Below are positions 8,637 to 18,312 of a DNA stretch of 34,850 bases, in pieces. Below the pieces are notes generated by a model, which was not told the DNA's origin, did no database searches, and was given only the letters and a program-made list of their open reading frames with translations. A program made the position numbers and the translations under genes. Within the stretch, counting starts at the first letter, position 1; the number at the start of each line of letters is the position of its first letter. Where the stretch lies: assembly GCA_012034655.1 (NCBI GenBank), contig JAAUOZ010000045.1, positions 1 to 34,850 of the forward strand, given 5' to 3'. This DNA is from Leptolyngbyaceae cyanobacterium CSU_1_3 (lineage in GTDB: Bacteria > Cyanobacteriota > Cyanobacteriia > Leptolyngbyales > Leptolyngbyaceae).

Positions 8637-10157
8637 TTAGTCGCTGATTACGGCAGCGCGATCGAGCAGCAGCAAGTTTCGCAACTGATCGGTGTCGAGT
8701 TCGGTGAGCCAGTTTTCGCCTGCGCCGATCACCTGTTCTGCCAGGGCTTTTTTGCTCTCGATCATTTCGTGGATTCGTTCCTCTAGGGTTCCGGTGCAGA
8801 CAAATTTGTGAACTTGCACATTGCGCGTTTGCCCGATGCGAAACACCCGATCGGTAGCCTGATTTTCAACGGCAGGGTTCCACCAGCGATCGAAGTGGAA
8901 GACGTGATTGGCGCGAGTCAGATTTAAGCCAACGCCTCCAGCTTTGAGGGACAAAATAAAAATGCGCGGCCCCTGGGGATCATGCTGGAAGCGATCGATC
9001 ATTTCTTCGCGCTGCTTTTTGGAACTGCCACCATAAAGAAATAGAGTTTCTCGCCCTAGTTGCTTTTCTAGATGAGCCTTGAGCAGTTTGCCCCACTCGG
9101 CAAATTGGGTAAAAATCAGTGCGCGATCGCCCTCCGCCACGGCTTCTTCTAGCATTTCTTCGAGGCGTTGAAGTTTGCCAGAGCGAGACTCAAAAGATAG
9201 AAGGGCGGAGTCTGCTTCGGCTTCGAGTTTGAGCAGTCTAGGGTGGTTGCAGAGTTGTTTGAGTTTGGTGAGCAGAGCCAGAATAATGCCTTTGCGCTGG
9301 ATGCCCACGGCGGCTTCAATTTCCTGGAGAGAGCGATCGACAATGCTTTGGTAGAGGCTGGCTTGCTCGGTGGAGAGTCCACAAAAAACGGTCATTTCTT
9401 GTTTTTCGGGCAGGTCTTGGATGATGTCTCGATCGGTCTTAAGGCGGCGCAGAATGAAGGGCTGAGCCAGCGATCGCAGGGTTTGCAGCGAGGTAGTGTC
9501 GCCGTAGCGCTCGATCGGAATGGCAAAGCGACGTTGAAAGAAGTTTTTGGGCCCCAGGTAGCCAGGGTTGAGAAAATCTAAAATTGACCACAGTTCAGAA
9601 AGCCGATTTTCGACAGGTGTGCCAGTGAGGGCGATGCGAAATTGCGTTTCTAATTGCCGAACCGCTTGTGACTGCTTAGATTCAGCATTTTTGATGTTTT
9701 GTGCCTCATCCAACACAACCCCCTGCCACGAAACAGCCATGAGTGCCTTCAGGTCTCGCTGCACTAACGTGTAGCTGGTAATCACCAGATCATATTTTTG
9801 TGCGTCTTGAGTAAAAACCTCTCCCTGAGAGCGTTTCTCACCGTGATGGACGATCGCCCGTAGGGTTGGGGCAAATTTCTTAATTTCCCGCTCCCAATTG
9901 CCAAGCACCGACGTAGGACAAACGAGCAGAATGGGCTGTTCTAGATGCCCCTGCTGTCTGAGATGCAGCACAAACGCGATCAATTGAATTGTTTTGCCCA
10001 GCCCCATATCGTCTGCCAGACAGGCCCCCAGCCCCCAGCGTTCTAGAAACGCCAGCCACGCCACCCCACGAGATTGATAGGGTCGCAGTTCTCCCCGGAA
10101 GTCTGAAGGCGTTGTGATCTCGGCTAGGGGCTGGTTTCCGGTCAGCGTTGTCACCAA
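8637..10157 (-). CDS. SNF2-family helicase, C-terminal half (motor domain; frameshift-split)
   Basis: The 506-residue frame holds the whole SNF2 motor. Walker A is at 49-56 (DDMGLGKT), the DEAQ box at 150-153, and motif III is TGTPVENRLSELWSIL. The RecA-2 lobe carries SLKAGGVGLNLTRANHVFHFDRWWNP and the VFRIGQ arginine finger. As read, it would begin at a GTG (10157) that overlaps the stop of the upstream frame. Family members are single proteins of about 1050-1080 aa. Adding one base to the AAA run at 10182-10184 (reverse strand AGTTTGAAG to AGTTTTGAAG) gives VVSFEASGALQELVTTLTG without interruption and a protein of 1072 aa. So this is most likely half of one gene, broken by a real or sequencing one-base deletion. 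ATP-driven DNA translocation or remodelling is the family role. Confidence 0.9.
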   Translation of the reverse strand: MVTTLTGNQPLAEITTPSDFRGELRPYQSRGVAWLAFLERWGLGACLADDMGLGKTIQLIAFVLHLRQQGHLEQPILLVCPTSVLGNWEREIKKFAPTLRAIVHHGEKRSQGEVFTQDAQKYDLVITSYTLVQRDLKALMAVSWQGVVLDEAQNIKNAESKQSQAVRQLETQFRIALTGTPVENRLSELWSILDFLNPGYLGPKNFFQRRFAIPIERYGDTTSLQTLRSLAQPFILRRLKTDRDIIQDLPEKQEMTVFCGLSTEQASLYQSIVDRSLQEIEAAVGIQRKGIILALLTKLKQLCNHPRLLKLEAEADSALLSFESRSGKLQRLEEMLEEAVAEGDRALIFTQFAEWGKLLKAHLEKQLGRETLFLYGGSSKKQREEMIDRFQHDPQGPRIFILSLKAGGVGLNLTRANHVFHFDRWWNPAVENQATDRVFRIGQTRNVQVHKFVCTGTLEERIHEMIESKKALAEQVIGAGENWLTELDTDQLRNLLLLDRAAVISD

Positions 10158-11854
10158 TTCTTGCAGTGCTCCCGATGCTTCAAACTGACGACGGGCAGTT
10201 TTTCGATCGTCTGCGTATCTCCGGTGCTAATTCGCAGCGCATCTTCTAGCGACAGCGTAGTCTGGTCTTTGCGGGCGGCAAAGAACGATTGGGCGGCGCG
10301 AATGTCCTGCGATCGCAACTCCACCCATTCGCCGTTGATTTCTACGAGGGGTGTATTCATGGCAACTAAGCGATCGAATTCTGCCTTAGACAAACTGTGT
10401 CCGCCAATGGAAAGTTCCCATTCAAAATTAAGGAGACTTTGCAATCCCAATCGGATCTTTTTTCGGGTAGGCGTTGCAGCACGAATCTTTAGCCCTAGCT
10501 TGTTTGCCCAGCCGCCACGATTGGCCAAACTAGGCGGCAAAATTACACCCAAACCGCTATCTTGCAGTCGCCAAGCCACATTCATAATGAAGTCGTAGGC
10601 TTGAGTTGGGTTGAGTTGGCAGACCTGGGGACGGGCTTCTTGCAGGCTGGGTTCGATTAAATTGTAGAGGCGAGAAGCAAGCCCTAAGCCCATCAGTAAG
10701 GTTTCTTGGGGGTGATCGATCGTGCGTCCGCCATATACAAAACAATCAACCGGATTTTGCCAAATCACCGACGCACCGGCCAAAAATTCTGGATGATCGA
10801 TCGCCTGCAAACAATACTCTAGTGTCCAATCTTTCTGATAATTATTAGGAGGTGGTTGAAGCTGAAAGCACGTCCGAAATTGGGCTGTTTGATCATTTCG
10901 TAAAGGTGCTTTCCAGAGGTTTAGAGTCGCTTCAAGCTGTTGACTGTCTGCGGGGCTTAACACCGACGATCGAGTGCCTAACGATCGTAGCCAATCTTGA
11001 AAAGGTGAGTCGATTGTTGCCACTTCACGCATCTGTTTGCCCGACGTAATTCTCACCTGTGCATCAATTATTTGATTTAAAAAATCAGCTAACAATGCTT
11101 GAGGTTCGGGGGGAATTTCGATTGCTAAAACTTCGCTAAATTGTTGCTGATAGGTACGGCAAACCGTGGGCATCTGCCGCCCAAAATGCCCCAACCGCAA
11201 GCGATCGGTCGAGCTATCAAGCAGCGCTTCCCAAAGGCCTCCGGAGTGGCTGAGTCCGGGTAGAAACTTCGATCGAGCCAGCAAATCTAAACTCCAGCGC
11301 GCCACATGCGACCAAAAACGCAAATCTCCGCTTACAAAACTATCTTCTCCGTTCAAGCCGCCCAAGGGTAAAGAGTTGAGACACTTCAACGCTTCTAAAG
11401 GGTTGAGGCAAAGTCCTTCTAGCTGCCAGGGGGAGAGCAATCCGATTTCTGTCGAATTGGCCGCAGAAAGTTGAGGAACTAAAGTTATTTCTGAATCAGA
11501 TGAAACTACAGGTAATGCCAAAATTTGAGCTTGCCATCGCTCTGATTTATCAATATTTTGAATGGTGGTTTTACGCCCTTTTTTAGAAGTCGATTGATTG
11601 GCAATTTTGAGGGTTTCTAGAAAGGAGAGATTTAGAGTTTTAGATTGCTGAAGTGAGTGCAAGAACTCCAAAAGTTCCGATCGATTCATCGCATAGGGAT
11701 GGGTTGGTATCTGCGATCGTACTTCCCGATCGATTTCCTCCAATCTACGCCAGGTTTCACCCCAAATTAGCAAGCAGCCATTGCCAGAAGTCGATGCCTT
11801 TTCTGACTGAGAAGACTGCGTTTGGAAGATCCAACTACCGTGTAAAACTGCCAT
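10151..11854 (-). CDS. SNF2-family helicase, N-terminal half (frameshift-split)
   Basis: The 567-residue frame starts MAVLHGSWIFQTQ, the usual start of cyanobacterial SNF2 helicases, and continues as the bacterial SNF2-associated N-terminal region (for example VIWQNPVDCFVYGGRTIDHPQE and ILPPSLANRGGWANKLGL). Its last ten residues (LKHREHCKNW) are out of frame: the shift lies at 10182-10184, where one base appears to be missing. The true product continues into 8637-10157. The stop here and the GTG of the downstream frame overlap (TTGGTGA), so coupled translation of two subunits cannot be excluded, but the family is normally one chain. It is transcribed away from the acetyltransferase at 12018 with a 163-bp spacer. 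Confidence 0.85.
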   Translation of the reverse strand: MAVLHGSWIFQTQSSQSEKASTSGNGCLLIWGETWRRLEEIDREVRSQIPTHPYAMNRSELLEFLHSLQQSKTLNLSFLETLKIANQSTSKKGRKTTIQNIDKSERWQAQILALPVVSSDSEITLVPQLSAANSTEIGLLSPWQLEGLCLNPLEALKCLNSLPLGGLNGEDSFVSGDLRFWSHVARWSLDLLARSKFLPGLSHSGGLWEALLDSSTDRLRLGHFGRQMPTVCRTYQQQFSEVLAIEIPPEPQALLADFLNQIIDAQVRITSGKQMREVATIDSPFQDWLRSLGTRSSVLSPADSQQLEATLNLWKAPLRNDQTAQFRTCFQLQPPPNNYQKDWTLEYCLQAIDHPEFLAGASVIWQNPVDCFVYGGRTIDHPQETLLMGLGLASRLYNLIEPSLQEARPQVCQLNPTQAYDFIMNVAWRLQDSGLGVILPPSLANRGGWANKLGLKIRAATPTRKKIRLGLQSLLNFEWELSIGGHSLSKAEFDRLVAMNTPLVEINGEWVELRSQDIRAAQSFFAARKDQTTLSLEDALRISTGDTQTIEKLPVVSLKHREHCKNW

Positions 11855-12017
11855 TCGAGTTAAAAATTCCTAAGTTTTTTCAGCCAAATCGATAGAATTG
11901 CTATGTCTCTATACTAGGTCTCCATACCATGTTTCTATATAGGGGCAGACTGCTCTTCAACTCTGTGGCAATCAGTCCGATCAAGAAAGCATCATCAAAC
12001 GCCTCTAATCTGAAATC

Positions 12018-12562
12018 ATGACACAACTTCCGATCGATAAAACCCTAGACAACGGCAATACGATCGAGCTAGACCACATGCAAAAGCACGAACAAGAAGC
12101 GGTACGATCGCTCTTCAATACAATCATTGTAGAGGGGCAAACTATCCCCAAAATCATCCCCTTTCAGCATCCGAATTTGCAGCTTATTGGCTCGTGGGAG
12201 ATGCCTTTGTGGTTCGCAGGCTGCCTGCATCTTCGACCCATCAGCCCTGGCTTGTCGGGGCTTTTTTCATCAAGCCCAACTTTCCAGGGCGCTGTCGCCA
12301 CATTTGCAACGCAGGCTTTATTGTACAACCTGAAATGCGGGGGCTGGGTATCGGCCGATGGATGGGAGAAGCACTGCTCAAAATCGCTCCTAGCTTGGGC
12401 TACAGTGCGGTGATGTTCAACCTCGTTTTTGCGACCAACCTTGCCTCGATCGCCCTCTGGAACTCCTTAGATTTTGAGATAATTGGGCGCATCCCAAACG
12501 CAGCAGATTTGGCCGATGGAACCGTCACCGATGCCTTAATGTTTTACCGTTCCCTGACATAA
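12018..12562 (+). pseudogene. GNAT-family N-acetyltransferase, frameshifted
   Basis: Two overlapping frames make one GNAT protein. The N-terminal part (MTQLPIDKTLDNGNTIELDH...VEGQT) reads from ATG 12018. After about 12143 the family sequence moves to another frame: YPQNHPLSASEFAAYWLVGDAFVVRR...GAFFIKPNFPGR...GFIVQPEMRGLGIGRWMGEALL...MFNLVFATNLASIALWNSLDFEIIGRIP. The acetyl-CoA loop is RGLGIGRW. Inserting one T (ACTAT to ACTTAT) restores 181 continuous residues. The substrate is unknown. It is either a fresh null allele or a base-calling error; no other lesion is visible. Confidence 0.85.
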
Positions 12563-12876
12563 AAAGAGTCGAGCATTGCTTCTGGGCATTTCTTCAAAAC
12601 TCAATCCTGAAAATTGTGACACCAAACTCTAGAAATCTAGCCACTCCACGGGAGTCTAGCAACCTTTCCTCAGGAGGGTTGATTCTGCGTCTTCTGCAAT
12701 TAAATGAGTATTGCTTGAATCAACTGTTGAGATACATCAACAAATCTTGAGTAAATTATCGATTCATTTGCATGATTCCTAGGGTCATAGAGATTAAAAA
12801 AGTCCGCAAAAGTACATCAGTGTTAGGATTGCGTCAGTACGAAAAATAAAGAACAAACGAAAGGAAAGGACACTTC
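12563..12876 (+). promoter_or_regulatory. pnp leader region with small hairpins and ribosome-binding site
   Basis: This spacer has no gene. It holds ACTCC-ACG-GGAGT (near 12643-12655) and AACCTTTCCT-CA-GGAGGGTT (12660-12679), both able to fold. AAAGGAAAGGA just before ATG 12877 is a strong ribosome-binding site. In many bacteria the pnp leader is a folded target for RNase III and PNPase autoregulation; whether that applies here is inference. Confidence 0.35.
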
Positions 12877-15030
12877 ATGCAAGAGTTCGAGAAGTCAATA
12901 TCCTTTGATGGTAGGGATATTCGACTCAAAGTTGGTCTGTTGGCTCCGCAGGCAGGAGGCTCAGTATTAATCGAGTCAGGTGACACCGCAGTTTTGGTCG
13001 CTGCAACCCGCGCCCAGGGCAGAGAGGGCATCGATTTTCTGCCCCTTCTGGTGGATTATGAAGAACGAATGTACGCGGCTGGGCGCATTCCGGGAGGCTT
13101 TCTGAGACGGGAGGGTCGTCCGCCAGAGAAGGCCATTCTCACCTGTCGATTGGTCGATCGTCCCTTGCGCCCCCTCTTTCCCCTGTGGTTGCGAGACGAT
13201 ATTCAGGTGGTTGCTACCACTCTTTCAATGGACGAGACCGTGCCGCCCGATGTGCTGGCTGTGACTGGAGCCTCGATCGCCGTTCTGTTGGCTAAGATCC
13301 CCTTCAATGGCCCCATGGCTGCCGTGCGAGTCGGCTTGGTGGGCGACGACTTTGTGATCAATCCGACTTACAAAGAAATCGAATCGGGCGATCTTGATCT
13401 GGTGGTGGCAGGCACGCCCGACGGGGTGATCATGGTCGAAGCGGGCGCTAACCAACTGCCTGAGCAAGACATGATCGAAGCGATCGATTTTGGTTACGAA
13501 GCAGTCCGTGATTTGATCCAGGCTCAGCTAGATTTCTTGGCAGAAATGGGCATCGACCTTGTGAAAGAAGAGCCTCCAGAAACCGATCTGACCTTAGAGA
13601 ACTTTATTCGAGACCGGGTGACTGCCCCTGTCAAAGCAATTCTCGGCAGATTTGAGAAAGACAAAGCGGTGCGCGAAAAGGCTTTAGACGAGGTGAAAAA
13701 GTCGGTCGTGGATGCGATCGCTGAACTGCCCGAAGAAGACCCTGTTAAAGCAGCATCGGCAGCCAACCCCAAAGCGTTGAGCAACACCTTCAAAGATGTC
13801 ACCAAAACGCTGATGCGTCGCCAAGTCGTAGAAGATGGAGTGCGCGTCGATGGTCGCAAGCTAGATGAGATTCGCCCCATTTCCTGTCGGGTTGGTGTGT
13901 TGCCTCCGCGGGTACACGGCAGCGGGTTGTTTAATCGCGGCTTGACTCAGGTGATGTCGGTGGTCACGTTGGGCAGTCCGGGGGATGCTCAAGATCTCGA
14001 CGATCTGCACCCCGACGACGAAAAACGCTATCTGCACCACTACAACTTCCCGCCTTACTCGGTGGGCGAAACTCGCCCGATGCGATCGCCCGGTCGCCGA
14101 GAGATTGGTCACGGCGCTTTGGCAGAGCGGGCCCTGGTTCCCGTGTTGCCGCCCAAAGAGCAGTTTCCCTACGTGATTCGCGTGGTGTCTGAGGTGCTGT
14201 CGTCAAACGGTTCTACTTCAATGGGGTCGGTGTCGGGTTCTACTCTGGCACTGATGGATGCAGGTGTGCCGCTGATTAAACCTGTGAGCGGTGCAGCGAT
14301 GGGGCTGATCAAAGAAGGCGAAGAAATTCGCATTCTCACCGATATTCAGGGCATCGAAGACTTCTTGGGAGATATGGACTTCAAGGTCGCAGGAACCGAT
14401 ACGGGCATCACCGCCCTCCAACTGGACATGAAGATCACCGGGCTACCCATGAATGTGATTGCTGAGGCGATCAAGCAGGCAAAACCTGCCCGCATCCACA
14501 TTCTCAACAAAATGCTGGAAGCGATCGATAAGCCTCGTGGTGAGATGTCGCCCTTTGCGCCACGGCTGCTGACCCTCAAAATTGATCAAGATTTGATTGG
14601 TCTGATCATCGGCCCCGGTGGCAAAACCATCAAGGGGATCACCGAAGAGACAGGAGCCAAGATCGATATCGATGACGACGGAACCATTACGATCTCTGCG
14701 ATCGATGGCGAGAAGGCCAAACGTGCGCGGAGCATCATTCAGGGCATGACGCGCAAGCTGAGTGCAGGCGATGTCTATGTGGGCAAAGTGACGCGGATTA
14801 TTCCGATCGGTGCTTTTGTCGAGTTTCTGCCCGGCAAAGAGGGCATGATTCACATTTCGCAACTGGCGGATCATCGCGTCGGCAAGGTTGAAGACGAAGT
14901 GACGGTGGGTGATGAAGTGATCATCAAGATTCGGGAAATCGACAATCGGGGTCGGGTCAATCTGACTCGGTTAGGCATTCACCCTGATGAGGCAACCGCT
15001 GCTCGTGCGGCTGCGGCTGCCAGCAAATAA
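12877..15030 (+). CDS. pnp: Polyribonucleotide nucleotidyltransferase (PNPase)
   Basis: 3'-to-5' phosphorolytic exoribonuclease, and in cyanobacteria also an RNA polymerase adding heteropolymeric tails. The 717 residues show the standard order: first RNase PH core ([20 protein letters not shown]...), helical linker, and second catalytic RNase PH core ([29 protein letters not shown] block, [15 protein letters not shown]). A KH domain follows near 573 ([16 protein letters not shown]) and an S1 domain from about 631 ([20 protein letters not shown]). ATG 12877 has AAAGGAAAGGA upstream. The gene is monocistronic, ending at a clear intrinsic terminator 20 bp later. Fully intact. Confidence 0.98.
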   Translation: MQEFEKSISFDGRDIRLKVGLLAPQAGGSVLIESGDTAVLVAATRAQGREGIDFLPLLVDYEERMYAAGRIPGGFLRREGRPPEKAILTCRLVDRPLRPLFPLWLRDDIQVVATTLSMDETVPPDVLAVTGASIAVLLAKIPFNGPMAAVRVGLVGDDFVINPTYKEIESGDLDLVVAGTPDGVIMVEAGANQLPEQDMIEAIDFGYEAVRDLIQAQLDFLAEMGIDLVKEEPPETDLTLENFIRDRVTAPVKAILGRFEKDKAVREKALDEVKKSVVDAIAELPEEDPVKAASAANPKALSNTFKDVTKTLMRRQVVEDGVRVDGRKLDEIRPISCRVGVLPPRVHGSGLFNRGLTQVMSVVTLGSPGDAQDLDDLHPDDEKRYLHHYNFPPYSVGETRPMRSPGRREIGHGALAERALVPVLPPKEQFPYVIRVVSEVLSSNGSTSMGSVSGSTLALMDAGVPLIKPVSGAAMGLIKEGEEIRILTDIQGIEDFLGDMDFKVAGTDTGITALQLDMKITGLPMNVIAEAIKQAKPARIHILNKMLEAIDKPRGEMSPFAPRLLTLKIDQDLIGLIIGPGGKTIKGITEETGAKIDIDDDGTITISAIDGEKAKRARSIIQGMTRKLSAGDVYVGKVTRIIPIGAFVEFLPGKEGMIHISQLADHRVGKVEDEVTVGDEVIIKIREIDNRGRVNLTRLGIHPDEATAARAAAAASK

Positions 15031-15049
15031 ACCGTGCTCTTGAAAGGGT

Positions 15050-15084
15050 TCGTCCTCTGACCTTGAGTTGGAGGGCGATTTTTT
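15050..15084 (+). terminator. Intrinsic terminator after pnp
   Basis: TCGTCCTC (15050-15057) pairs with GAGGGCGA (15071-15078) over a 13-nt loop with one G-U pair, directly followed by TTTTTT (15079-15084). Confidence 0.8.
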
Positions 15085-15205
15085 GTCTGCAAGCAATTCT
15101 ATAGCTCGATCGCTCTCCCCCATCAGAAATCAACGAATTAGACTTATCGCCCCTGAGTCAGCAATGGGGAGCCGTTTTTCATTTGCCCAACGTATCGCCT
15201 GCCGT

Positions 15206-15877
15206 CTACAAAGGTGAGTGTGCCTCTGCCGTCGGGCTGACCGTTGCGAAGCTCTCCACTATAGCCTTTGAAAGGCGACCCAGCGCGAAACGAGCAACTG
15301 CCTTTCCCAGACAGGGCACTGTTAAAAACGTACCTTGGCAGCGTGTCCCATTTTTGAGGCTGACGGAGCCACTGCCTTTGGCTTGCCCCAGATAAAACTC
15401 GCCTGCGTAAATGTCGCCATTGTTGAAGACGAAGGTTCCTTTGCCGTGGGGATGCCCTTCGCGGACTTCTCCGGTGTAGCGGCTACCGTTCACAAATGTG
15501 AAAATTCCGCGTCCATTGGGTATTCCGTTTCGCATGTCACCTTCGTAGCGATCGTTATTAGCAAACAAAAACATGCCGCGTCCATTCGGGACACCATTGC
15601 GGACTTGCCCCTCGTAACGATCGTCATTCTGATAGACCAAAACCCCCTGGCCGTTGGGCATTCCACCGCTAATCTGCCCAGTGTAATATTTGTAGGCACT
15701 GGGAGCCGGGTTCTTGGAAGCATAGACGCAGGTAAACCCGCCGGAGGTAGGTTGGCAGCGAGGTTTGGCCAGAGTTTCTGAGGAATCGCCGTGGGCAGGC
15801 AGAGCAGAAAGGCTGGCCAAACCCAAGCCCGACATGACAAATAGAGCAATTCTCAGGTGTTTTTGGCTACGCAGCAT
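15206..15877 (-). CDS. Secreted MORN-repeat protein (C-terminus frameshifted)
   Basis: The first 30 residues are a signal peptide (LRIALFVMSGLGLASLSALPAHG). MORN repeats of 23-residue period follow: YYTGQISGGMPNGQGVLVY, RYEGQVRNGVPNGRGMFLF, RYEGDMRNGIPNGRGIFTF, RYTGEVREGHPHGKGTFVF and IYAGEFYLGQAKGSGSVSL. MORN sheets usually serve as scaffold or lipid/protein contact surfaces. As read, the frame leaves the repeat pattern after RCQGTF. One extra base in the A-run 15324-15328 continues the repeats in frame (CSFRAGSPFKGYSGELRNG, GRGTLTFVDGRRYVGQMKNG) to a TAA at 15144-15146, giving 244 aa. So the true 3' end is probably 15144. It is convergent with pnp. Confidence 0.85.
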   Translation of the reverse strand: MLRSQKHLRIALFVMSGLGLASLSALPAHGDSSETLAKPRCQPTSGGFTCVYASKNPAPSAYKYYTGQISGGMPNGQGVLVYQNDDRYEGQVRNGVPNGRGMFLFANNDRYEGDMRNGIPNGRGIFTFVNGSRYTGEVREGHPHGKGTFVFNNGDIYAGEFYLGQAKGSGSVSLKNGTRCQGTFLTVPCLGKAVARFALGRLSKAIVESFATVSPTAEAHSPL

Positions 15878-15974
15878 AGGGGTAATAAATCGCAGAAATA
15901 AGGTGAAATGATTTGCTAGAAACAGGATGCCCGGAGATTTTTCAACCGAACCGATGATCGAATTGTTTCAGGGT

Positions 15975-16820
15975 TTAGTCAGAAAGTAGAACCGGGGGCA
16001 GGGGAGATTTATCTCGCAGGGGGTAGCCGCGATCGCGAATCAGTTTTTCTAATGCTGCGACTCGGTTTTTAGAAGGGGGATGGGTGGCCAACATGGCCGC
16101 AATGTCACCGTCTTCTTTTTGGCCCAGACGAGCAAAAAAATCACTCGCACCCGCTGCATGACCATAGTTGGATTGTAGAAGGGTGAGTCCAAATTGATCG
16201 GCTTGAATTTCTTGGGTCTGCGAAAATTTAGCGCGACTGAGAGCCACGACACCAGAGGCGGCGATCGCCGACAACGATCCGGCATCCCCTGTCACCCACG
16301 AAAATGCCAACTGTAAGAGCAATCCTTGCCCCAGCCCACGGAGGTGATCTCGGTTGGCAAAGTGTCCCAATTCGTGACCCAAAACCATCATTAGCTCATT
16401 TTCAGACTGAACCTCTTTCAGCAAGCCCTTGTAAAGGATGATGCGATCTCCCGGTAACGCTCCAGCGTTGACAGTGGACTCCGGAATGTAGAGCACCTGG
16501 TAGTTGCGCTCCTTTTGGGAGTTGGGCAGCTTTGCTTCTAGGCGATCGACCAGTTGGTTGAGTTTATCCTGGGTGGGCGATGGTTGAGCCATTTTTTCGT
16601 AAACGGGGACAATCAGCGCTCCCAATTGCTGCTCGATGCTGGGCGGCATCCACCAGACGATCGCATTCACCAGCCCCAAAATTGACCAAATCGTGATCAA
16701 AATCAAGCTGAGAAAAATCGCGGTCAGCTTGAGGAGTTGGGCATGGCTCGGTGGAGGATTGCGATCGCTATAGGCAGCCGTGCCAGGGGCAAGTTTGATC
16801 GGAGGCATATTATCCCTCAA
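15975..16820 (-). CDS. M48-family membrane zinc metallopeptidase
   Basis: The 281-residue protein has one N-terminal transmembrane helix (about 31-58, LKLTAIFLSLILITIWSILGLVNAIVWW). Zinc motif HELGH is at 149-153 and the third-ligand region EIQAD at 204-208. THPPSKNRVAALEKLI is the usual M48 C-terminal block. It belongs to the HtpX/Oma1/BepA-like group; a role in membrane protein quality control is typical but not shown here. ATG 16820 lies 3 bp after the stop of the AIM24 gene; ATG 16808 (MPPIKL) is an alternative start. It is the last gene of the AIM24 operon. Confidence 0.93.
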   Translation of the reverse strand: MRDNMPPIKLAPGTAAYSDRNPPPSHAQLLKLTAIFLSLILITIWSILGLVNAIVWWMPPSIEQQLGALIVPVYEKMAQPSPTQDKLNQLVDRLEAKLPNSQKERNYQVLYIPESTVNAGALPGDRIILYKGLLKEVQSENELMMVLGHELGHFANRDHLRGLGQGLLLQLAFSWVTGDAGSLSAIAASGVVALSRAKFSQTQEIQADQFGLTLLQSNYGHAAGASDFFARLGQKEDGDIAAMLATHPPSKNRVAALEKLIRDRGYPLRDKSPLPPVLLSD

Positions 16821-16823
16821 GTC

Positions 16824-17528
16824 TTAGCTGTTGTTTTTGACGGGGCGGAAGGAATATAAGAAATTTAGTAACGAATAAAGCTGACGAGATTGAATCCACA
16901 GCCGCCCTCGACCTCGAAAGCGACAGACTAACCCTTCACCGCCAAAAAGCCCAGTTCTCAAGCCCTTAAAAGACAAGCCGCCCATCATTTCTACCTGATA
17001 ACTTAGCGTCTCCTCGAAGGCAACGACGTAGCCCGTATCGACCACATAGTCACCATCGACCGGAATTTCGAGCACTGCACCGTAGGAACTAAACCAGAGA
17101 TCCCCCGTGCCGCTTGCTCGCACTAGAAACATCGATTCGCCGCTAAAAAAGCCCTTCATGCCCTGAAATTTAGTGTCGAGGGTAACGGTGGGGCTACAGG
17201 CTACAAAGCCAGAAGACTGCACCATCAAAGCATTACCGCTGAGGGGATAGTGTTTGACATCCCCCGGAACACCCGGCGCGACGAGCAATTCGCCCGATCG
17301 CTGTTTAGCCGTAAACTCGCTCATAAACAAAGATTCACCGCCGAGCATTCGCCCCAGGCTTTTCATCAGTCCGCCTTGCATTTTAGACTTCATCTGAATG
17401 CAACTGTCCATTGCGGCTAGTGCACCCGATTCGACGAGCACGGTTTGGTCGGGTCTGAGCTTGAGCTTTAAGGCAGCGTAAGCAGGAGCGTGTTGAATCT
17501 CGAAATCAATTTGGTTAGACATAATCAC
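16824..17528 (-). CDS. AIM24 / TIGR00266 family protein, paralog 1
   Basis: The 234-residue protein of the AIM24 (TIGR00266-like) beta-prism family starts IDFEIQHAPAYAALKLKLRP and carries VESGALAAMDSCIQMKS, GGESLFMSEFTA, FFSGESMFLVRASGTGDLWFSSYG, YVVDTGYVVAFEETLSYQ and GGEGLVCRFRGRGRLWIQSR. Yeast Aim24 is a mitochondrial inner-membrane protein; the bacterial function is unknown. It is the third in a run of three paralogs read leftward. Its start is 25 bp after the stop of paralog 2, and the M48 peptidase start lies 3 bp after its own stop. Confidence 0.92.
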   Translation of the reverse strand: MIMSNQIDFEIQHAPAYAALKLKLRPDQTVLVESGALAAMDSCIQMKSKMQGGLMKSLGRMLGGESLFMSEFTAKQRSGELLVAPGVPGDVKHYPLSGNALMVQSSGFVACSPTVTLDTKFQGMKGFFSGESMFLVRASGTGDLWFSSYGAVLEIPVDGDYVVDTGYVVAFEETLSYQVEMMGGLSFKGLRTGLFGGEGLVCRFRGRGRLWIQSRQLYSLLNFLYSFRPVKNNS

Positions 17529-17553
17529 AAAATATCAAGGGAGTGTGGGGGGA

Positions 17554-18240
17554 CTATCGGGCGGGGAGTTGGCTGCCGATCGTGCGCCCAAACGCGCCAG
17601 GGTTGTGGGTTTGGCAAAAGAGCCGACCTTTGCCTCGAAAGCGACACACCAAACCTTCGCCGCCCATGAGTGCGCCAATCCAGCTTTTGTTTGCCTTGGC
17701 GATCGAGAAACTCAAACTTTTCTCAAAGGCAACAATGTGACCTGTATCCACCACATATTCGCCATCTACGTCAATTTCATAAATGCCGCCAAAGGAACTG
17801 AGCAACACCAATCCTTGGCCAGTTACGTTGAGCCAAAAAATCGACTCTCCAGAGAAAATAGACTTAATGCCCTGAAACCCCAACTCAATGTCTACGCCGG
17901 GGGTGCTGGCTAGATAGCCCGTCGATTGCACGACTAAACCACCGGATCGATCAGCAGATAGCTGGTAGGGCAAAATGTCGCCGATTAGTTTGGGAGCCAG
18001 GTAAAGCTCGCCGGGGGCTGTGCCCGATCGAAACACACTCAAAAACAGCGACTCGCCTGCCAACATGCGCTTGAGACCGCCAAACACACCGCCACCTTTG
18101 CCCTGTCTGAGGGTCGTGCTGACGTTGAGAAACCCACTCATTGCCACCATTGAGCCAGCTTCGGCTATCAGTTCTTCTTGGGGATCAAGGTCGATTTTGG
18201 CGATCGAGCTATCTGGTTGATGTAAAACTTCTACTTGCAT
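17554..18240 (-). CDS. AIM24 / TIGR00266 family protein, paralog 2
   Basis: The 228-residue middle member of the AIM24 trio starts MQVEVLHQPDSSIAKIDLDP. The family blocks AEAGSMVAMSGFLNV, LAGESLFLSVFRSG, IFSGESIFWLNVTGQG, YVVDTGHIVAFEKSLSF and GGEGLVCRFRGKGRLFCQTH are all present. It resembles paralog 1 along its whole length, so the trio arose by duplication. Intact. The 72-bp spacer to paralog 3 holds a short direct repeat (CTCAAATCGTGG twice, about 18249 and 18280). Confidence 0.92.
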   Translation of the reverse strand: MQVEVLHQPDSSIAKIDLDPQEELIAEAGSMVAMSGFLNVSTTLRQGKGGGVFGGLKRMLAGESLFLSVFRSGTAPGELYLAPKLIGDILPYQLSADRSGGLVVQSTGYLASTPGVDIELGFQGIKSIFSGESIFWLNVTGQGLVLLSSFGGIYEIDVDGEYVVDTGHIVAFEKSLSFSIAKANKSWIGALMGGEGLVCRFRGKGRLFCQTHNPGAFGRTIGSQLPAR

Positions 18241-18312
18241 GGAACTCTCTCAAATCGTGGTTAATCAAATCGCGATGGCTCAAATCGTGGCTCAGTCTGA
18301 ATCCGCGAGAAC

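Noticed and set aside
10151..10190. Programmed frameshift or two-subunit SNF2 helicase
   Set aside because: The break is at a run of only three A with no slippery heptamer, and many other genes in the window have similar one-base losses, so an error or mutation is more likely.
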